In this document: one piece after another, positions 9,120 to 17,456 of the stretch
Layout: every line of letters begins with the position of its first letter
Numbering within the stretch: position 1 is the first letter of the stretch
Assembly: GCF_002093115.1 (NCBI RefSeq)
Contig: NZ_NAAD01000008.1
Span: 79,707 to 143,706, forward strand
Direction: 5' to 3'
Source of the DNA: Geothermobacter hydrogeniphilus
Lineage (GTDB): Bacteria; Desulfobacterota; Desulfuromonadia; Desulfuromonadales; Geothermobacteraceae
Length of the DNA: 64,000 bases
The notes under the pieces: generated by a model
What the model saw: the letters and a program-made list of their open reading frames with translations, nothing else
What the model was told of the DNA's origin: nothing
Database searches by the model: none
Made by a program: the position numbers and the translations under genes

Positions 9120-9443
9120 GATCGCCAAATAGGTTCAGCTTTTATGCCAGCATCAATGTTCACAAAATATACAAGAATTTCCTGTAATTACAATGGATTG
9201 TGTGATGGTAGGGTTTTGTTTCGCCCTCATGCTCTCAAATTCGCGCAACGAGCCATGTAGAGTATTCTTCACTTTGCTGTCGAATATTCAGCAAATCCGC
9301 TTCCGGGAGTTCTCTCCGGGGGTTCCGAAGTTGATCTGAAGCTCGTAAAAACAGCAGGTTCTTTCTGTCGGAGAGGGTTGGCACGGGATGTGATAAGGCT
9401 CCCCCTGAGTTTTGTTGAACGAATCCTTGCGAAGGGGTGGTCC
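9120..9443. other. Divergent promoter region, cytochrome bc operon and metal operon
   Basis: About 324 bases without a gene, AT-richer than its surroundings at 9130-9290. It must hold promoters for both the leftward cytochrome operon and the rightward metal operon. A leftward -35/-10 pair is listed separately. A GAATATTC palindrome lies near 9282. No rightward promoter is clear. Confidence 0.55.
9166..9193 (-). promoter_or_regulatory. Candidate sigma70-type promoter of the cytochrome bc operon
   Basis: Read leftward, TTGTAA (9193-9188) and TATATT (9171-9166) are separated by 16 bases, about 45 bases before the cytochrome c start. The match is good by eye but untested. Confidence 0.5.
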
Positions 9444-10328
9444 ATGAGCATGAAACGACGTTACCTGATCTATCTTGTCCTGCCGCTGGTTCTGGTGGCT
9501 GTTGCCGCCGGCTGGTGGTTGAAACCGGCCGGTTTCAACCGGGCCGAGGCGGCGCTGGCGGAATTCAGCGTGGAAAAACTTTCCTGCGGTTCCTGTGTGC
9601 AGAAAATCAACGAGGCCCTGCAGCCGGTTGCCGGAATCGGGACGATCGAGGTCAGCGTGACCAGCGGCCGCAGTCGGGTGGAGTTTGATCCCTCTCGAAC
9701 CAGCAGTGCCGAAATCGGCCGGTTGATCACCGAGGCCGGATATCCGGCCCGATTGAGGACCGAACTGAGCCCGGCGGAATATGCCGGTCTGCGCCAGGAG
9801 CAGACCCGCCTGGGAGCCAAGTACGTTGCCAGAGTCGGTTCGCGGCTGGTGGCGCGTGATGACTTCGAGCAGGCGTTGAAGCTCCGGCTTGGAGATCGCG
9901 AGGCGTCCCCCGCGCTGCTTGAGCAGCTGCGTCGGCAGCTCTGGGAAGAACTGCAGCAACGTGAAATCCTGCTGGCCGCCGCCGAGAGCAGTGGGGTCGT
10001 GGTGCAGCCGGGTGAGGTCGATGTGCGTCTCGAAAAACTGCGCCAGGGACACGACGATCTGGACCAGCTGGTGACCAGGCGTTTCGGCAGCATGGAAGCA
10101 TTCCGTCGCCAACTGCGCAACGACATGACGATTGAAAAACTGATGGCGACAAAAGTCCCGGCTGACATTGCCGATCCGGCGCAACGGCAGCTGCGGCTGC
10201 AGCAATGGTACGGCGACCTGGTGCAGCGGACCGAGGTGGTTATTTTCGATCCCCAGCTCAAGCGTGTCACCGCCGGCGGCGGTGACTGCGGCAGTGGCGG
10301 TGGTGGTAGTGGTGGCTGCTGCGGCTGA
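9444..10328 (+). CDS. Membrane-anchored HMA-domain protein with SurA-like segment and Cys-rich tail
   Basis: A 294-residue protein. A signal anchor (about residues 5-24) is followed by a heavy-metal-associated domain with the metal-binding pair in KLSCGSCVQKINEAL (about residues 44-60). The middle (about 120-255) resembles the N-terminal chaperone segment of SurA/PpiC-type proteins (REILLAAAESSGVVV, VDVRLEKLR), but no peptidyl-prolyl isomerase domain follows. The tail ends with glycine and cysteine runs, GDCGSGGGGSGGCCG. I infer a periplasmic metal carrier or chaperone, first in the operon with DUF2318, the ABC genes and CusCBA. AAGGGG upstream of the ATG at 9444 fixes the start; a longer in-frame reading from 9378 lacks this. 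Confidence 0.75.
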   Translation: MSMKRRYLIYLVLPLVLVAVAAGWWLKPAGFNRAEAALAEFSVEKLSCGSCVQKINEALQPVAGIGTIEVSVTSGRSRVEFDPSRTSSAEIGRLITEAGYPARLRTELSPAEYAGLRQEQTRLGAKYVARVGSRLVARDDFEQALKLRLGDREASPALLEQLRRQLWEELQQREILLAAAESSGVVVQPGEVDVRLEKLRQGHDDLDQLVTRRFGSMEAFRRQLRNDMTIEKLMATKVPADIADPAQRQLRLQQWYGDLVQRTEVVIFDPQLKRVTAGGGDCGSGGGGSGGCCG

Positions 10329-10370
10329 CCCCCGATTCAGACCTGAACCAAAGACAAGGAGTTTGTAGAG

Positions 10371-10883
10371 ATGTCCGATCGTCAAACCAAACGTGACCAG
10401 TTCAAGAACGAAGAAAAGAAGTCGGCCGGAAAGTTGCTGCTGCCGGGGGTTCTGGCCCTGCTGGCGATTGTCACCGGTGCCGCCTGGTTGCTGCTCGGCT
10501 CCGGCGGGACTGCCGGAGCGCGGACCGTAACCGCTGCTGAAGATGGTGTCATCCGCCTTGCGGCGAGTGATTTCGATGGCGGCCGGGCGCAGTTCTTCCG
10601 TTACGAAAGCCGGCGCGGCCCGATCACTTTTTTCGTGGTCAGGAGCCAGGATGGGGTTATTCGTGCCGCTTTTGATGCCTGCGACGTCTGCTACAAGGAG
10701 AAGAAAGGCTACCGGCAGGAAGGGGACGCCATGATCTGCAACAACTGTGGACAGTCGTTCCCCTCCAACATGGTCAATATCGTCAAGGGGGGCTGCAACC
10801 CGTCTCCCCTGTCGCGGCAACTGGCCGGTGGGCAGGTCCTGATCCAGGTTGCCGCCCTGGAGCAGGGAGCCAGGTATTTTTAA
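10371..10883 (+). CDS. DUF2318 Fe-S/metal-binding membrane protein
   Basis: A 170-residue protein with a charged lead, one membrane helix (about residues 22-43) and a periplasmic DUF2318 domain. Cysteines sit in ACDVCYKEKKGY and ICNNCGQSFP, with another in KGGCNPSP. In Campylobacter and other bacteria a DUF2318 gene lies with FtsX/MacB-type permeases, an ATPase and thioredoxin-like genes in the P19/FTR1 iron-uptake locus. The same set follows here, but I see neither FTR1 nor P19. The start has a weak purine stretch (ACAAGGAG) 12 bases ahead. Confidence 0.85.
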   Translation: MSDRQTKRDQFKNEEKKSAGKLLLPGVLALLAIVTGAAWLLLGSGGTAGARTVTAAEDGVIRLAASDFDGGRAQFFRYESRRGPITFFVVRSQDGVIRAAFDACDVCYKEKKGYRQEGDAMICNNCGQSFPSNMVNIVKGGCNPSPLSRQLAGGQVLIQVAALEQGARYF

Positions 10884-10966
10884 CGGCATGAGACATCAAT
10901 ATGGCGCCAAGAAGAGTGGGCGCCCTGATGACAGGACGTCAGTGTCCAGATTTAAAGGCTTGAATT

Positions 10967-12124
10967 ATGCGTCTTGAAACAATCACGTTCAACAACCTGA
11001 AACGCCGTAAGGGGCGGGCGATCTTCCTGCTGACCGGATTGCTGATCGGGGTGGCGACGGTGGTCGCGCTGTTGTCGCTGACCAATGCCCTGGCCGAGCG
11101 TGCCCGGAATGAGTTGGAGAGCTTCGGCGCCAATATCCTGATCACGCCGCGCAGTGATCAGCTGGCGCTCAGCTACGGCGGCATCACCCTCGGTGGTGTT
11201 TCCCTGACGGCCCATGAAATCGCCGAGGATTCCCTGGCTGCGATCGGTACCATCCCCAATAACCGTAACGTGGCGGCGGTTGCGCCCAAGGTGCTTGGCG
11301 CGGTCGAGGTCGCCGGAGGACGTGCCCTGCTGATGGGGGTTGATCCAGAGGTCGAGTTCGGTTTGAAAAAATGGTGGCAGTTGATGGGCAGCCGCCCTGA
11401 GGCGGATGACCAGCTGGTTCTCGGCAGCGCTGCGGCGGCCCGGCTCGGTCTGGCCATCGGTGACACCCTGGATGTTTCGGGGAAGCGGTTTCGGATCAGC
11501 GGCGTGCTGCAGCAGACCGGCAGTCAGGATGATCAGCTGCTGATCGCCCGGCTTCCGGCTGCCCAGCGGCTGCTCGGCAAGCCGGGACAGGTTTCGCTGG
11601 TCGAGGTTGCCGCCCTCTGCGCCAACTGTCCGATCAGCGATATGGTCAACCAGATCAGCCGGGCCCTGCCGGATGTTGAAGTACAGGCGGTACAGCAGGT
11701 GGTCAAGACCCGGATGCACGCCATCTCCCAGTTTCGTATTTTCGCCTGGGGGGTTGCCGGTGTGGTGATCCTGGTCGGCGCCCTGCTGGTGTTTGTCACC
11801 ATGATGGGATCGGTCAGTGAACGTACCCGGGAAATCGGCATTTTCCGTGCCATCGGCTACCGGCGCAGTCATGTGCTGCGGCTGGTGCTGGTCGAGGCCG
11901 GCCTGGTCAGTGCTTTTGCCGGTCTGTTCGGTTACCTGGCCGGGGTCGGCGTAGCTGTCGGCGCTCTGCCGCTGCTCGGCGACGGTAAGGCGCTCTGGCA
12001 TTTCGATCCGCTGCTTGCCGCGTCGGCGTTGATCGCGGCCGTGGTCGTCGGACTGCTGGCCGCCCTGCAGCCGGCGCTGCGCGCCAGCCGCCTGGAACCA
12101 AGCGACGCGCTGCGGGCACTCTGA
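10967..12124 (+). CDS. FtsX/MacB-type ABC transporter permease
   Basis: A 385-residue permease with the type VII ABC layout: one N-terminal helix (about 22-42), a large periplasmic MacB-PCD-like domain (about 45-250) and three C-terminal helices (about 265-375). A CANCPIS motif in the periplasmic part (about residue 217) is seen in relatives encoded in P19-type iron loci and may be redox active or bind metal. Proteins of this type do not usually form a channel; they pass mechanical movement to periplasmic partners. The ATPase gene follows 20 bases later. Confidence 0.88.
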   Translation: MRLETITFNNLKRRKGRAIFLLTGLLIGVATVVALLSLTNALAERARNELESFGANILITPRSDQLALSYGGITLGGVSLTAHEIAEDSLAAIGTIPNNRNVAAVAPKVLGAVEVAGGRALLMGVDPEVEFGLKKWWQLMGSRPEADDQLVLGSAAAARLGLAIGDTLDVSGKRFRISGVLQQTGSQDDQLLIARLPAAQRLLGKPGQVSLVEVAALCANCPISDMVNQISRALPDVEVQAVQQVVKTRMHAISQFRIFAWGVAGVVILVGALLVFVTMMGSVSERTREIGIFRAIGYRRSHVLRLVLVEAGLVSAFAGLFGYLAGVGVAVGALPLLGDGKALWHFDPLLAASALIAAVVVGLLAALQPALRASRLEPSDALRAL

Positions 12125-12144
12125 CCAACCCGAAAGGAACCGAT

Positions 12145-12855
12145 ATGGCTCTCATCCGGATCAGTGAACTGACCAAACATTTTGTCAATGGCGCCGATTG
12201 CGTCTCCGCCCTGCATGGACTCGACCTGGCGATCGAGGAAGGAACCTTCCTTGGTGTGATGGGGCCCTCCGGTTCGGGCAAGAGTACGCTGCTCGGACTG
12301 CTTGGCGGCCTCACCCGGCCGAGTGCCGGCAAGGTGGAGATCGACGGCATCGATCTTTATCGCCTGTCGAATGAGAAACGCGCTGATTTCCGCCGGGAAT
12401 ACCTCGGTTTCGTTTTCCAGAGTCACAACCTGGTTCCCTACCTGACCGCCCTGGAAAACGTCATGCTGCCGTTGGCGGTCAGTCGGCTGAAGGACGCCGA
12501 GAAGAAGCGCTTCGCGGCCGAAGTCCTGGAGCGGGTCGGCCTCAAGGACCGGCTGCTGCACCTGCCGCAACAGCTCTCCGGCGGTGAACAGGAGCGGGTC
12601 GCCATCGCCCGGGCGCTGGTCAACAAGCCGCCGCTGATCCTGGCGGACGAGCCCACCGGCAGCCTGGACTCGGCCACCAGCCGGCAGGTGATGGAACTGT
12701 TCAGCGAACTGCATCGTGAGGGGCAGACCATTGTCATGGTCACCCACAACCGGGACAACCTGGACTGGTTCGACCGCACAATCTTTCTGCGTGATGGACA
12801 GATCGTCGAGGAAATCAACCAGCGGCCGGAAACACCGGCGCGGGAGTGCGCATGA
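12145..12855 (+). CDS. ABC transporter ATPase (LolD/MacB type)
   Basis: A 236-residue nucleotide-binding subunit that energises the preceding permease. Walker A is GPSGSGKST, the signature is [15 protein letters not shown], Walker B is [13 protein letters not shown], and the H-loop lies in [18 protein letters not shown] precedes the ATG. The stop overlaps the next gene as ATGA. Confidence 0.93.
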   Translation: MALIRISELTKHFVNGADCVSALHGLDLAIEEGTFLGVMGPSGSGKSTLLGLLGGLTRPSAGKVEIDGIDLYRLSNEKRADFRREYLGFVFQSHNLVPYLTALENVMLPLAVSRLKDAEKKRFAAEVLERVGLKDRLLHLPQQLSGGEQERVAIARALVNKPPLILADEPTGSLDSATSRQVMELFSELHREGQTIVMVTHNRDNLDWFDRTIFLRDGQIVEEINQRPETPARECA

Positions 12856-13109
12856 TCCTCTTCTTTTTCATCAGCCTGGCGTTTCTGACCTGGTTGATCT
12901 GCCGGGAGCTTGAACGGCGAACCGTTCAGCCGTCTCTGCCGGGTGGTCGTTGCGGTGACTGCGGCGGCGAGATTCAGTCCGACTGGCTGATCTGCCCGCG
13001 TTGTCGCAACCTGGTGCAGCAGCATTGTCCGGCCTGCGGCGAGGCCCATGCCTGCAGTGACGCCTACTGTCCCTGGTGCGGGGATGCGGTGCGGGAGAAG
13101 GCGGCATGA
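12852..13109 (+). CDS. Small membrane protein with two zinc-ribbon pairs
   Basis: An 85-residue protein with an N-terminal helix (about residues 2-18) and a cysteine-rich domain: CGDCGGE, CPRCRN, CPACGE and CPWCGD, enough for two zinc ribbons. No named family is recognised. The ATG at 12852 overlaps the ATPase stop, and its own stop overlaps the next ATG, so it is translationally coupled in the operon. It may bind metal on the cytoplasmic face of the ABC complex; that is inference. Confidence 0.7.
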   Translation: MILFFFISLAFLTWLICRELERRTVQPSLPGGRCGDCGGEIQSDWLICPRCRNLVQQHCPACGEAHACSDAYCPWCGDAVREKAA

Positions 13110-13411
13110 AATCGCGGCGGTTGTTCGGGCGCGAAACCCTCTGGATCGGGTTCTGGCTGGTTGCCGGAGGCGTGGCGGTAGTGGCCTACAACACCTGGTT
13201 GCTCTGCTGCGGAGTCTGCTCGGTCGACAACCTGCTGACCCTCGGCTGGCCGGGCTGGATATTGTTGGTCGCCAATCTTGCGGCGGCCTTCATTTATGTT
13301 ATCGTAAGAAGGCTTAACTTTCTGGAATCGCAGGTCGATACGTGTTTCTGTGGTTGTCAGTTGCAGCCTGGATGGCGGCATTGCCCGCGTTGTGGAAAGG
13401 ATCGAAAATGA
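13106..13411 (+). CDS. Two-helix membrane protein with C-terminal zinc ribbon
   Basis: A 101-residue protein with membrane helices at about residues 11-32 and 45-66 and a C-terminal ribbon made by [25 protein letters not shown] cluster lies between the helices. It is coupled to the genes on both sides by ATGA overlaps. The ribbon echoes that of the preceding protein, so the two may work together. Function unknown. Confidence 0.7.
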   Translation: MKSRRLFGRETLWIGFWLVAGGVAVVAYNTWLLCCGVCSVDNLLTLGWPGWILLVANLAAAFIYVIVRRLNFLESQVDTCFCGCQLQPGWRHCPRCGKDRK

Positions 13412-13866
13412 AATTTCTCTGGCTCTCCCTGTTGCTGCTGACCGCCGTCCCGGCTTTCGGGCATGAAGATCATCCCGGCGGTGACCACATGGCGGGTATG
13501 CAGGCGATCAAGGACAAGGTTCCCGCCGAGTACCGGGTCATGGATCGTTCGCCGGTTACGCCGACGGCGGAGTCTCTGGCCCGTGGTGCCTCATTGTTCG
13601 CTCAGAACTGTGCTGTCTGCCACGGTCCGGAAGGACGCGGCGACGGTCCCGCCGCGGCGTCGATGCGGACCCGGCCGGCCAATTTTCATGATGCTCATCA
13701 CAGCGGCTTCTACAGCCCGGGGGAGAAGTACTGGATCATCAGCAACGGCCTGAAGAGCAGCGGCATGCCGGCCTACGGCGACCGGCTGACCCCGCGACAG
13801 CTCTGGGATCTGGTCAACCATGTTCTGTCCCTGCCGCAGAAGGGCATGGATGACCTCTTCAACTAG
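13408..13866 (+). CDS. Periplasmic monohaem cytochrome c
   Basis: A 152-residue protein with a signal peptide (residues 1-19, ending AFG) and one class I cytochrome c domain. The haem site is CAVCHGPEGRGDGP (about residue 68), and the distal methionine is probably in KSSGMPAYGD. A histidine-rich stretch (HEDHPGGDHMAGM) follows the signal peptide. The ATG at 13408 overlaps the previous stop. It probably supplies electrons for reduction at or near the metal-handling proteins of this operon. Confidence 0.9.
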   Translation: MKFLWLSLLLLTAVPAFGHEDHPGGDHMAGMQAIKDKVPAEYRVMDRSPVTPTAESLARGASLFAQNCAVCHGPEGRGDGPAAASMRTRPANFHDAHHSGFYSPGEKYWIISNGLKSSGMPAYGDRLTPRQLWDLVNHVLSLPQKGMDDLFN

Positions 13867-13867
13867 G

Positions 13868-13993
13868 CTGATGAAGAACGCCCATCTGCTGCCTCTTTCC
13901 CCCGAATCAACGACGTACCTTCCGGTACGCCTTATTCCGCGGGGGGGCGGACGCCTTGCACCTGGACATTTTTGCACAGCCTTGGGAACGCGA
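13868..13993 (+). repeat. Dispersed repeat, family D, copy 1
   Basis: About 125 bases that match, in the opposite orientation, 57001-57119. Shared blocks include CCATCTG, CAACGACGTACCTTCC, GGTACGCCTTA, GGGGGGCGGACGCCT and GGACATTTTTGC. The centre folds as CGTACC-TTCC-GGTACG. It lies between the cytochrome c stop and the signal-peptide region of the tlpA-like gene. Confidence 0.75.
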
Positions 13994-14521
13994 CTTTTTT
14001 CCTCACGTTCTGCCGGGTCACGATGGAAGACGTTCCTGCTCGCGCTGCTGTTGCTGGTTCCGGCGGTTTCGGCCGCGGCTTTTCAGCCCGGCGAGGTGGC
14101 CCCGGATTTCACCCTCAAGGATCTTGCCGGGCGGGATGTTTCCCTGGCCGATTACCGCGGACAGCTGGTGGTTCTTGATCTCGGCACCACCTGGTGCCCC
14201 GGGTGTCGCTACCAGAACCGGGAACTGGCCAAAATCGATGACATATTTGCCGATAACCAGGTCCGGATTCTTGAGATCTTCATGCGGGAGACGGTCGAAA
14301 CGGTGCGTGGTTTCCTCAAGAGTCTCGATCTTTCGGAGGCCAATGCCCTGCTTGATGACGGTAGTGTGCAGAAGGGCTACAACGTTTACCTGATTCCGCG
14401 CGTGCTGATTATTGACGGCAAGGGCAGGGTCAGGTTTGACGCCGGGTTGACCGGAGCTGACGAAATTGAAACAAAGATCCGCACCTTGCTGGCGGAGTCC
14501 AAGGAGGTTAAAGAACCATGA
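13871..14521 (+). CDS. TlpA/ResA-like thioredoxin-fold protein
   Basis: A 216-residue reading whose conserved part begins about residue 50. A membrane/signal segment (TFLLALLLLVPAVSAAAF) is followed by an AhpC/TlpA fold with the redox pair in TTWCPGCRYQ and the cis-proline region YLIPRVLIID. It should reduce disulfides or haem-binding cysteines in the periplasm. The start is uncertain: the only in-frame ATG codons lie inside or before a dispersed repeat (13868-13993), with no Shine-Dalgarno at 13871; a TTG at 13982 would give a normal signal peptide. Thioredoxin-like genes also occur in P19/DUF2318 loci. Confidence 0.8.
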   Translation: MKNAHLLPLSPESTTYLPVRLIPRGGGRLAPGHFCTALGTRLFSSRSAGSRWKTFLLALLLLVPAVSAAAFQPGEVAPDFTLKDLAGRDVSLADYRGQLVVLDLGTTWCPGCRYQNRELAKIDDIFADNQVRILEIFMRETVETVRGFLKSLDLSEANALLDDGSVQKGYNVYLIPRVLIIDGKGRVRFDAGLTGADEIETKIRTLLAESKEVKEP

Positions 14522-15804
14522 AATATTTGTTCAGCATCCTGCTTCTTATTTTGCTGCTGCCCATGTCGGTGTCGGCTGCCGATTCCCTCGACGGGCTGGT
14601 GGCGGAGGCCCTGAAGAATAATCCCGACCTGAAGGCGGCGGAGTCCCGCTGGCACATGTTCGAGCGCAAAATCATTCCGGCGCGCTCTCTGGATGACCCG
14701 ATGCTCTCGTTTGCCTTTGTCAACTATCCGACCGATTCGTTTGCAGCGGGCGACACCCCGATGACCGGCAAGGATTTCAAGCTGTCGCAGAAGTTTCCCT
14801 TCCCGGGAAAACTGGGGACCAAGGGGGAGATCGCCGAGCAGAAGGCCCTCTGGTACAAGGGGGCTTATGACGACCTGAAGCTGCAGTTGACCCGTAAGGT
14901 CAAAGACGGCTGGTATCGGCTTTTCTATCTTGATCGCGCCGTCTCCATCACCAACAAGAATATCAGTATCCTGGATGACTTTATCCGCCTGACCGAAACC
15001 CGGTACCAGGTCGGCACCGGCATCCAGCAGGATGTGCTCAAGGCCCAGGTCGAACGCTCGAAACTGATGGACCAGTTGTTCACCCTGCAGCAGCAGCGCA
15101 AGACCGTGCAGGCCGATCTGGACAGTCTGCTGAATCGCCCCACCGGAACCCCGATCGAGACTCCGGAAATTGTTCCCGTGACCAAGGTCGAGCAACCATT
15201 ACAGGAGCTGCAGACGATATCGGAGCAGAAGCGGCCGCTTTTTGCCGCGTTCCAGTCCATTGTCGATCGTTATAAAGCCCGGCGCAAGTTGGCCAAACTT
15301 GAATACAAACCGGACTTCAACATCTGGGGTGGTTATCGTTTCCGCGAGGAAGCCGGCAACGACCCGGTTGACGGTCAGGATTTCGCCAGTATCGGTATCA
15401 GCATCAACCTGCCGATCTATCTGGACAAGCGGGATGAGGCTGTTGCCGAAGCCGATTCCGGTATCCGCATGGCGCTGCAGCAGTACCATGAGTTCCGCAA
15501 CCGGGTCAGTTTCAATATCCACGATGCCTTCGTGCAGATGGAGAAGGATCGTGACCTGGTGCTGTTGTACAAGACCGGCATCGTGCCGCAGGCTGATCAG
15601 ACGTTCAAGGCCAGCCTGGCCGCCTACCAGGTCGGCGATGTCGAATTTCTCAGTCTGCTGGATGCCCTGCTCAAACTCTACAGCTATGAAATGGATTATT
15701 ACCGGGTTCTGGCCGACCACGAACGCGATGTGGCCCGCCTGGAAGCGGAATCCGGCCTCAGGTTCATGGCCGTCGAAAAGATAGATACCAAACCCCAGCC
15801 CTAA
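14518..15804 (+). CDS. cusC: Outer-membrane efflux channel (TolC/CusC family)
   Basis: A 428-residue protein with a signal peptide (residues 1-20, ending VSA) and two TolC-type repeats rich in long helices. It forms the outer-membrane exit duct for the CusBA pump encoded next. AAGGAGG lies 8 bases before the ATG, which overlaps the tlpA-like stop. No lipobox is present, unlike E. coli CusC. Confidence 0.88.
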   Translation: MKYLFSILLLILLLPMSVSAADSLDGLVAEALKNNPDLKAAESRWHMFERKIIPARSLDDPMLSFAFVNYPTDSFAAGDTPMTGKDFKLSQKFPFPGKLGTKGEIAEQKALWYKGAYDDLKLQLTRKVKDGWYRLFYLDRAVSITNKNISILDDFIRLTETRYQVGTGIQQDVLKAQVERSKLMDQLFTLQQQRKTVQADLDSLLNRPTGTPIETPEIVPVTKVEQPLQELQTISEQKRPLFAAFQSIVDRYKARRKLAKLEYKPDFNIWGGYRFREEAGNDPVDGQDFASIGISINLPIYLDKRDEAVAEADSGIRMALQQYHEFRNRVSFNIHDAFVQMEKDRDLVLLYKTGIVPQADQTFKASLAAYQVGDVEFLSLLDALLKLYSYEMDYYRVLADHERDVARLEAESGLRFMAVEKIDTKPQP

Positions 15805-15850
15805 TGGAAGTCAGCGTCCACCAGAACTGACGATGCAAAGGAACAGAATC

Positions 15851-17392
15851 ATGACCCGAGCAGAAAAAATCAGCCTTTCACTCTTTCTTCTCTTTTCGAC
15901 GGTTTTTGCCGGTGAGGCTCTTTTCAACCAGATATGTGATCGTATCTTCGATTGTCCCGACAAGTGGCATATCGGTGAAGCCCAGGCCGCCGGGGAGAAA
16001 TATACCTGCGGCATGCACCCGATGGTGATTGTCGACGAACCGGGCACCTGTCCGATCTGCGGCATGGAACTGGTGCCGCTCAAGGCCGGGACCGGCGGCG
16101 GGAGTGCCTCCGATAAACCTGCCGGGGAACGGAAAATCAAGTACTGGCAGGCGCCGATGGATCCGACCTACATCCGCAACGAGCCGGGCAAGTCACCGAT
16201 GGGGATGGATCTGATCCCGGTTTACGAGGATGAAGCTCCGGGCGGATCGCAGATTTCCATTGATCCGGTGACCGCGCAGAACATGGGGATTCGGACGGCT
16301 GTTGCCGGGACGCGGGATATGAGCCGGACCATCCGGACCGTCGGCCTGATTGCCTATGATGAACCGAAACAGTTTTCCATCAACAGCAAGATCGCCGGCT
16401 GGGTTGAAAAGCTGTATGTCAATGAAACCGGACAGTTTGTCAAGAAGGGGCAGAAGCTCCTGGAAATCTACAGTCCGGAGCTGGTTTCGGCCCAGGAAGA
16501 GTTTCTGCTGGCGCTGAATAACCGGAGCGCCCTGGCCAGCAGTTCCTTCCCGGAAATTGCCGAAGGCGCCAACCGTCTGCTTGAGTCGTCCCGCAGGCGA
16601 CTGCAGCTCTGGGATATCTCCCAGGATCAGATTCGGCGTCTGGAAAAGACCCGTAAGGTCGAAAAAACCCTGGTTCTGCGGGCACCCTATGACGGCATCG
16701 TCAACATGAAAATGGTTAACGAGGGGATGTATGTCAAGGCGGGCCGGGAGCTGTTTCAGATCTCCGATATTTCCAAGGTCTGGATTTATGCCGACATCTA
16801 TGAATACGAACTGCCGTGGGTTCGGGTCGGCCAGCGGGCTGAAGTCATCCTGCCCTTTGTCGGAGAGAAGAGCCTGACGGCCAAGGTGGTTTACATCTAC
16901 CCGTACGTGGAACCGAAAACCCGGACGGTCAAGGCGCGGCTGATTCTGGACAACCCGGGTTTTCAGCTGAAGCCGGACATGTATGTCAATGTTCGTCTGA
17001 AATCGGAAACTGTCAAGGACGCGCTGGCGATTCCGGCCGAAGCGGTTCTCTATTCAGGTGAGAAACAGACCGTCTTCATTGCCCTTGACGGGGGCAAGTT
17101 TGAGCCGCGTCCGGTGAAGGTCGGCATCCAGGATGACAACGGAATGATCGAAATCAAGCAGGGGGTTCTGCCCGGGGACCGGGTCGTCACCAGTGCCCAG
17201 TTCCTGCTTGACTCGGAGAGCCAGCTGCGGGAAGCCATCGCCAAGATGCTCGAAGTGCAGTCCAAAAAGACGGCCGGCGGGAAAGACGCGTCGATGTCTG
17301 CCGACGATATGTCCGGAGAGGACAAGCCGGCCGGGAGTGACCCCGCCGGGTCCAAACAGGGCAAGCAAGGAAAAGCCGAGGATCTGTTCTGA
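15851..17392 (+). CDS. cusB: Copper/silver RND efflux adaptor with two heavy-metal-binding domains (CusB-like)
   Basis: A 513-residue membrane-fusion protein. After an N-terminal anchor (about 8-25) come two heavy-metal-binding modules in a row: CGMHPMVIVDEPGTCPICGM (about 50-70) and YWQAPMDP...GKSPMGMDLIPVYE (about 98-130). The adaptor domains follow (VEKLYVNETGQFVKKGQ, APYDGIVNMKMVNEGMYV). The C-terminus is charged and low in complexity, without the Met-rich tail of the copy at 3179. The ATG at 15851 has AAAGGAACAG ahead; an in-frame ATG 18 bases upstream has none. Confidence 0.93.
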   Translation: MTRAEKISLSLFLLFSTVFAGEALFNQICDRIFDCPDKWHIGEAQAAGEKYTCGMHPMVIVDEPGTCPICGMELVPLKAGTGGGSASDKPAGERKIKYWQAPMDPTYIRNEPGKSPMGMDLIPVYEDEAPGGSQISIDPVTAQNMGIRTAVAGTRDMSRTIRTVGLIAYDEPKQFSINSKIAGWVEKLYVNETGQFVKKGQKLLEIYSPELVSAQEEFLLALNNRSALASSSFPEIAEGANRLLESSRRRLQLWDISQDQIRRLEKTRKVEKTLVLRAPYDGIVNMKMVNEGMYVKAGRELFQISDISKVWIYADIYEYELPWVRVGQRAEVILPFVGEKSLTAKVVYIYPYVEPKTRTVKARLILDNPGFQLKPDMYVNVRLKSETVKDALAIPAEAVLYSGEKQTVFIALDGGKFEPRPVKVGIQDDNGMIEIKQGVLPGDRVVTSAQFLLDSESQLREAIAKMLEVQSKKTAGGKDASMSADDMSGEDKPAGSDPAGSKQGKQGKAEDLF

Positions 17393-17456
17393 AGAAAAGA
17401 CCCTGGCGCCGGCAAGTTTTTGTAACTCCTGACCCCTGACATTCTGGAATGACGAG

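Noticed and set aside
9379..9395. TTGGCACGGGATGTGA upstream of the metal operon, resembling a sigma54 promoter
   Set aside because: The -24 part is perfect, but the -12 part is GTGA instead of TTGC, so the essential GC doublet is missing.
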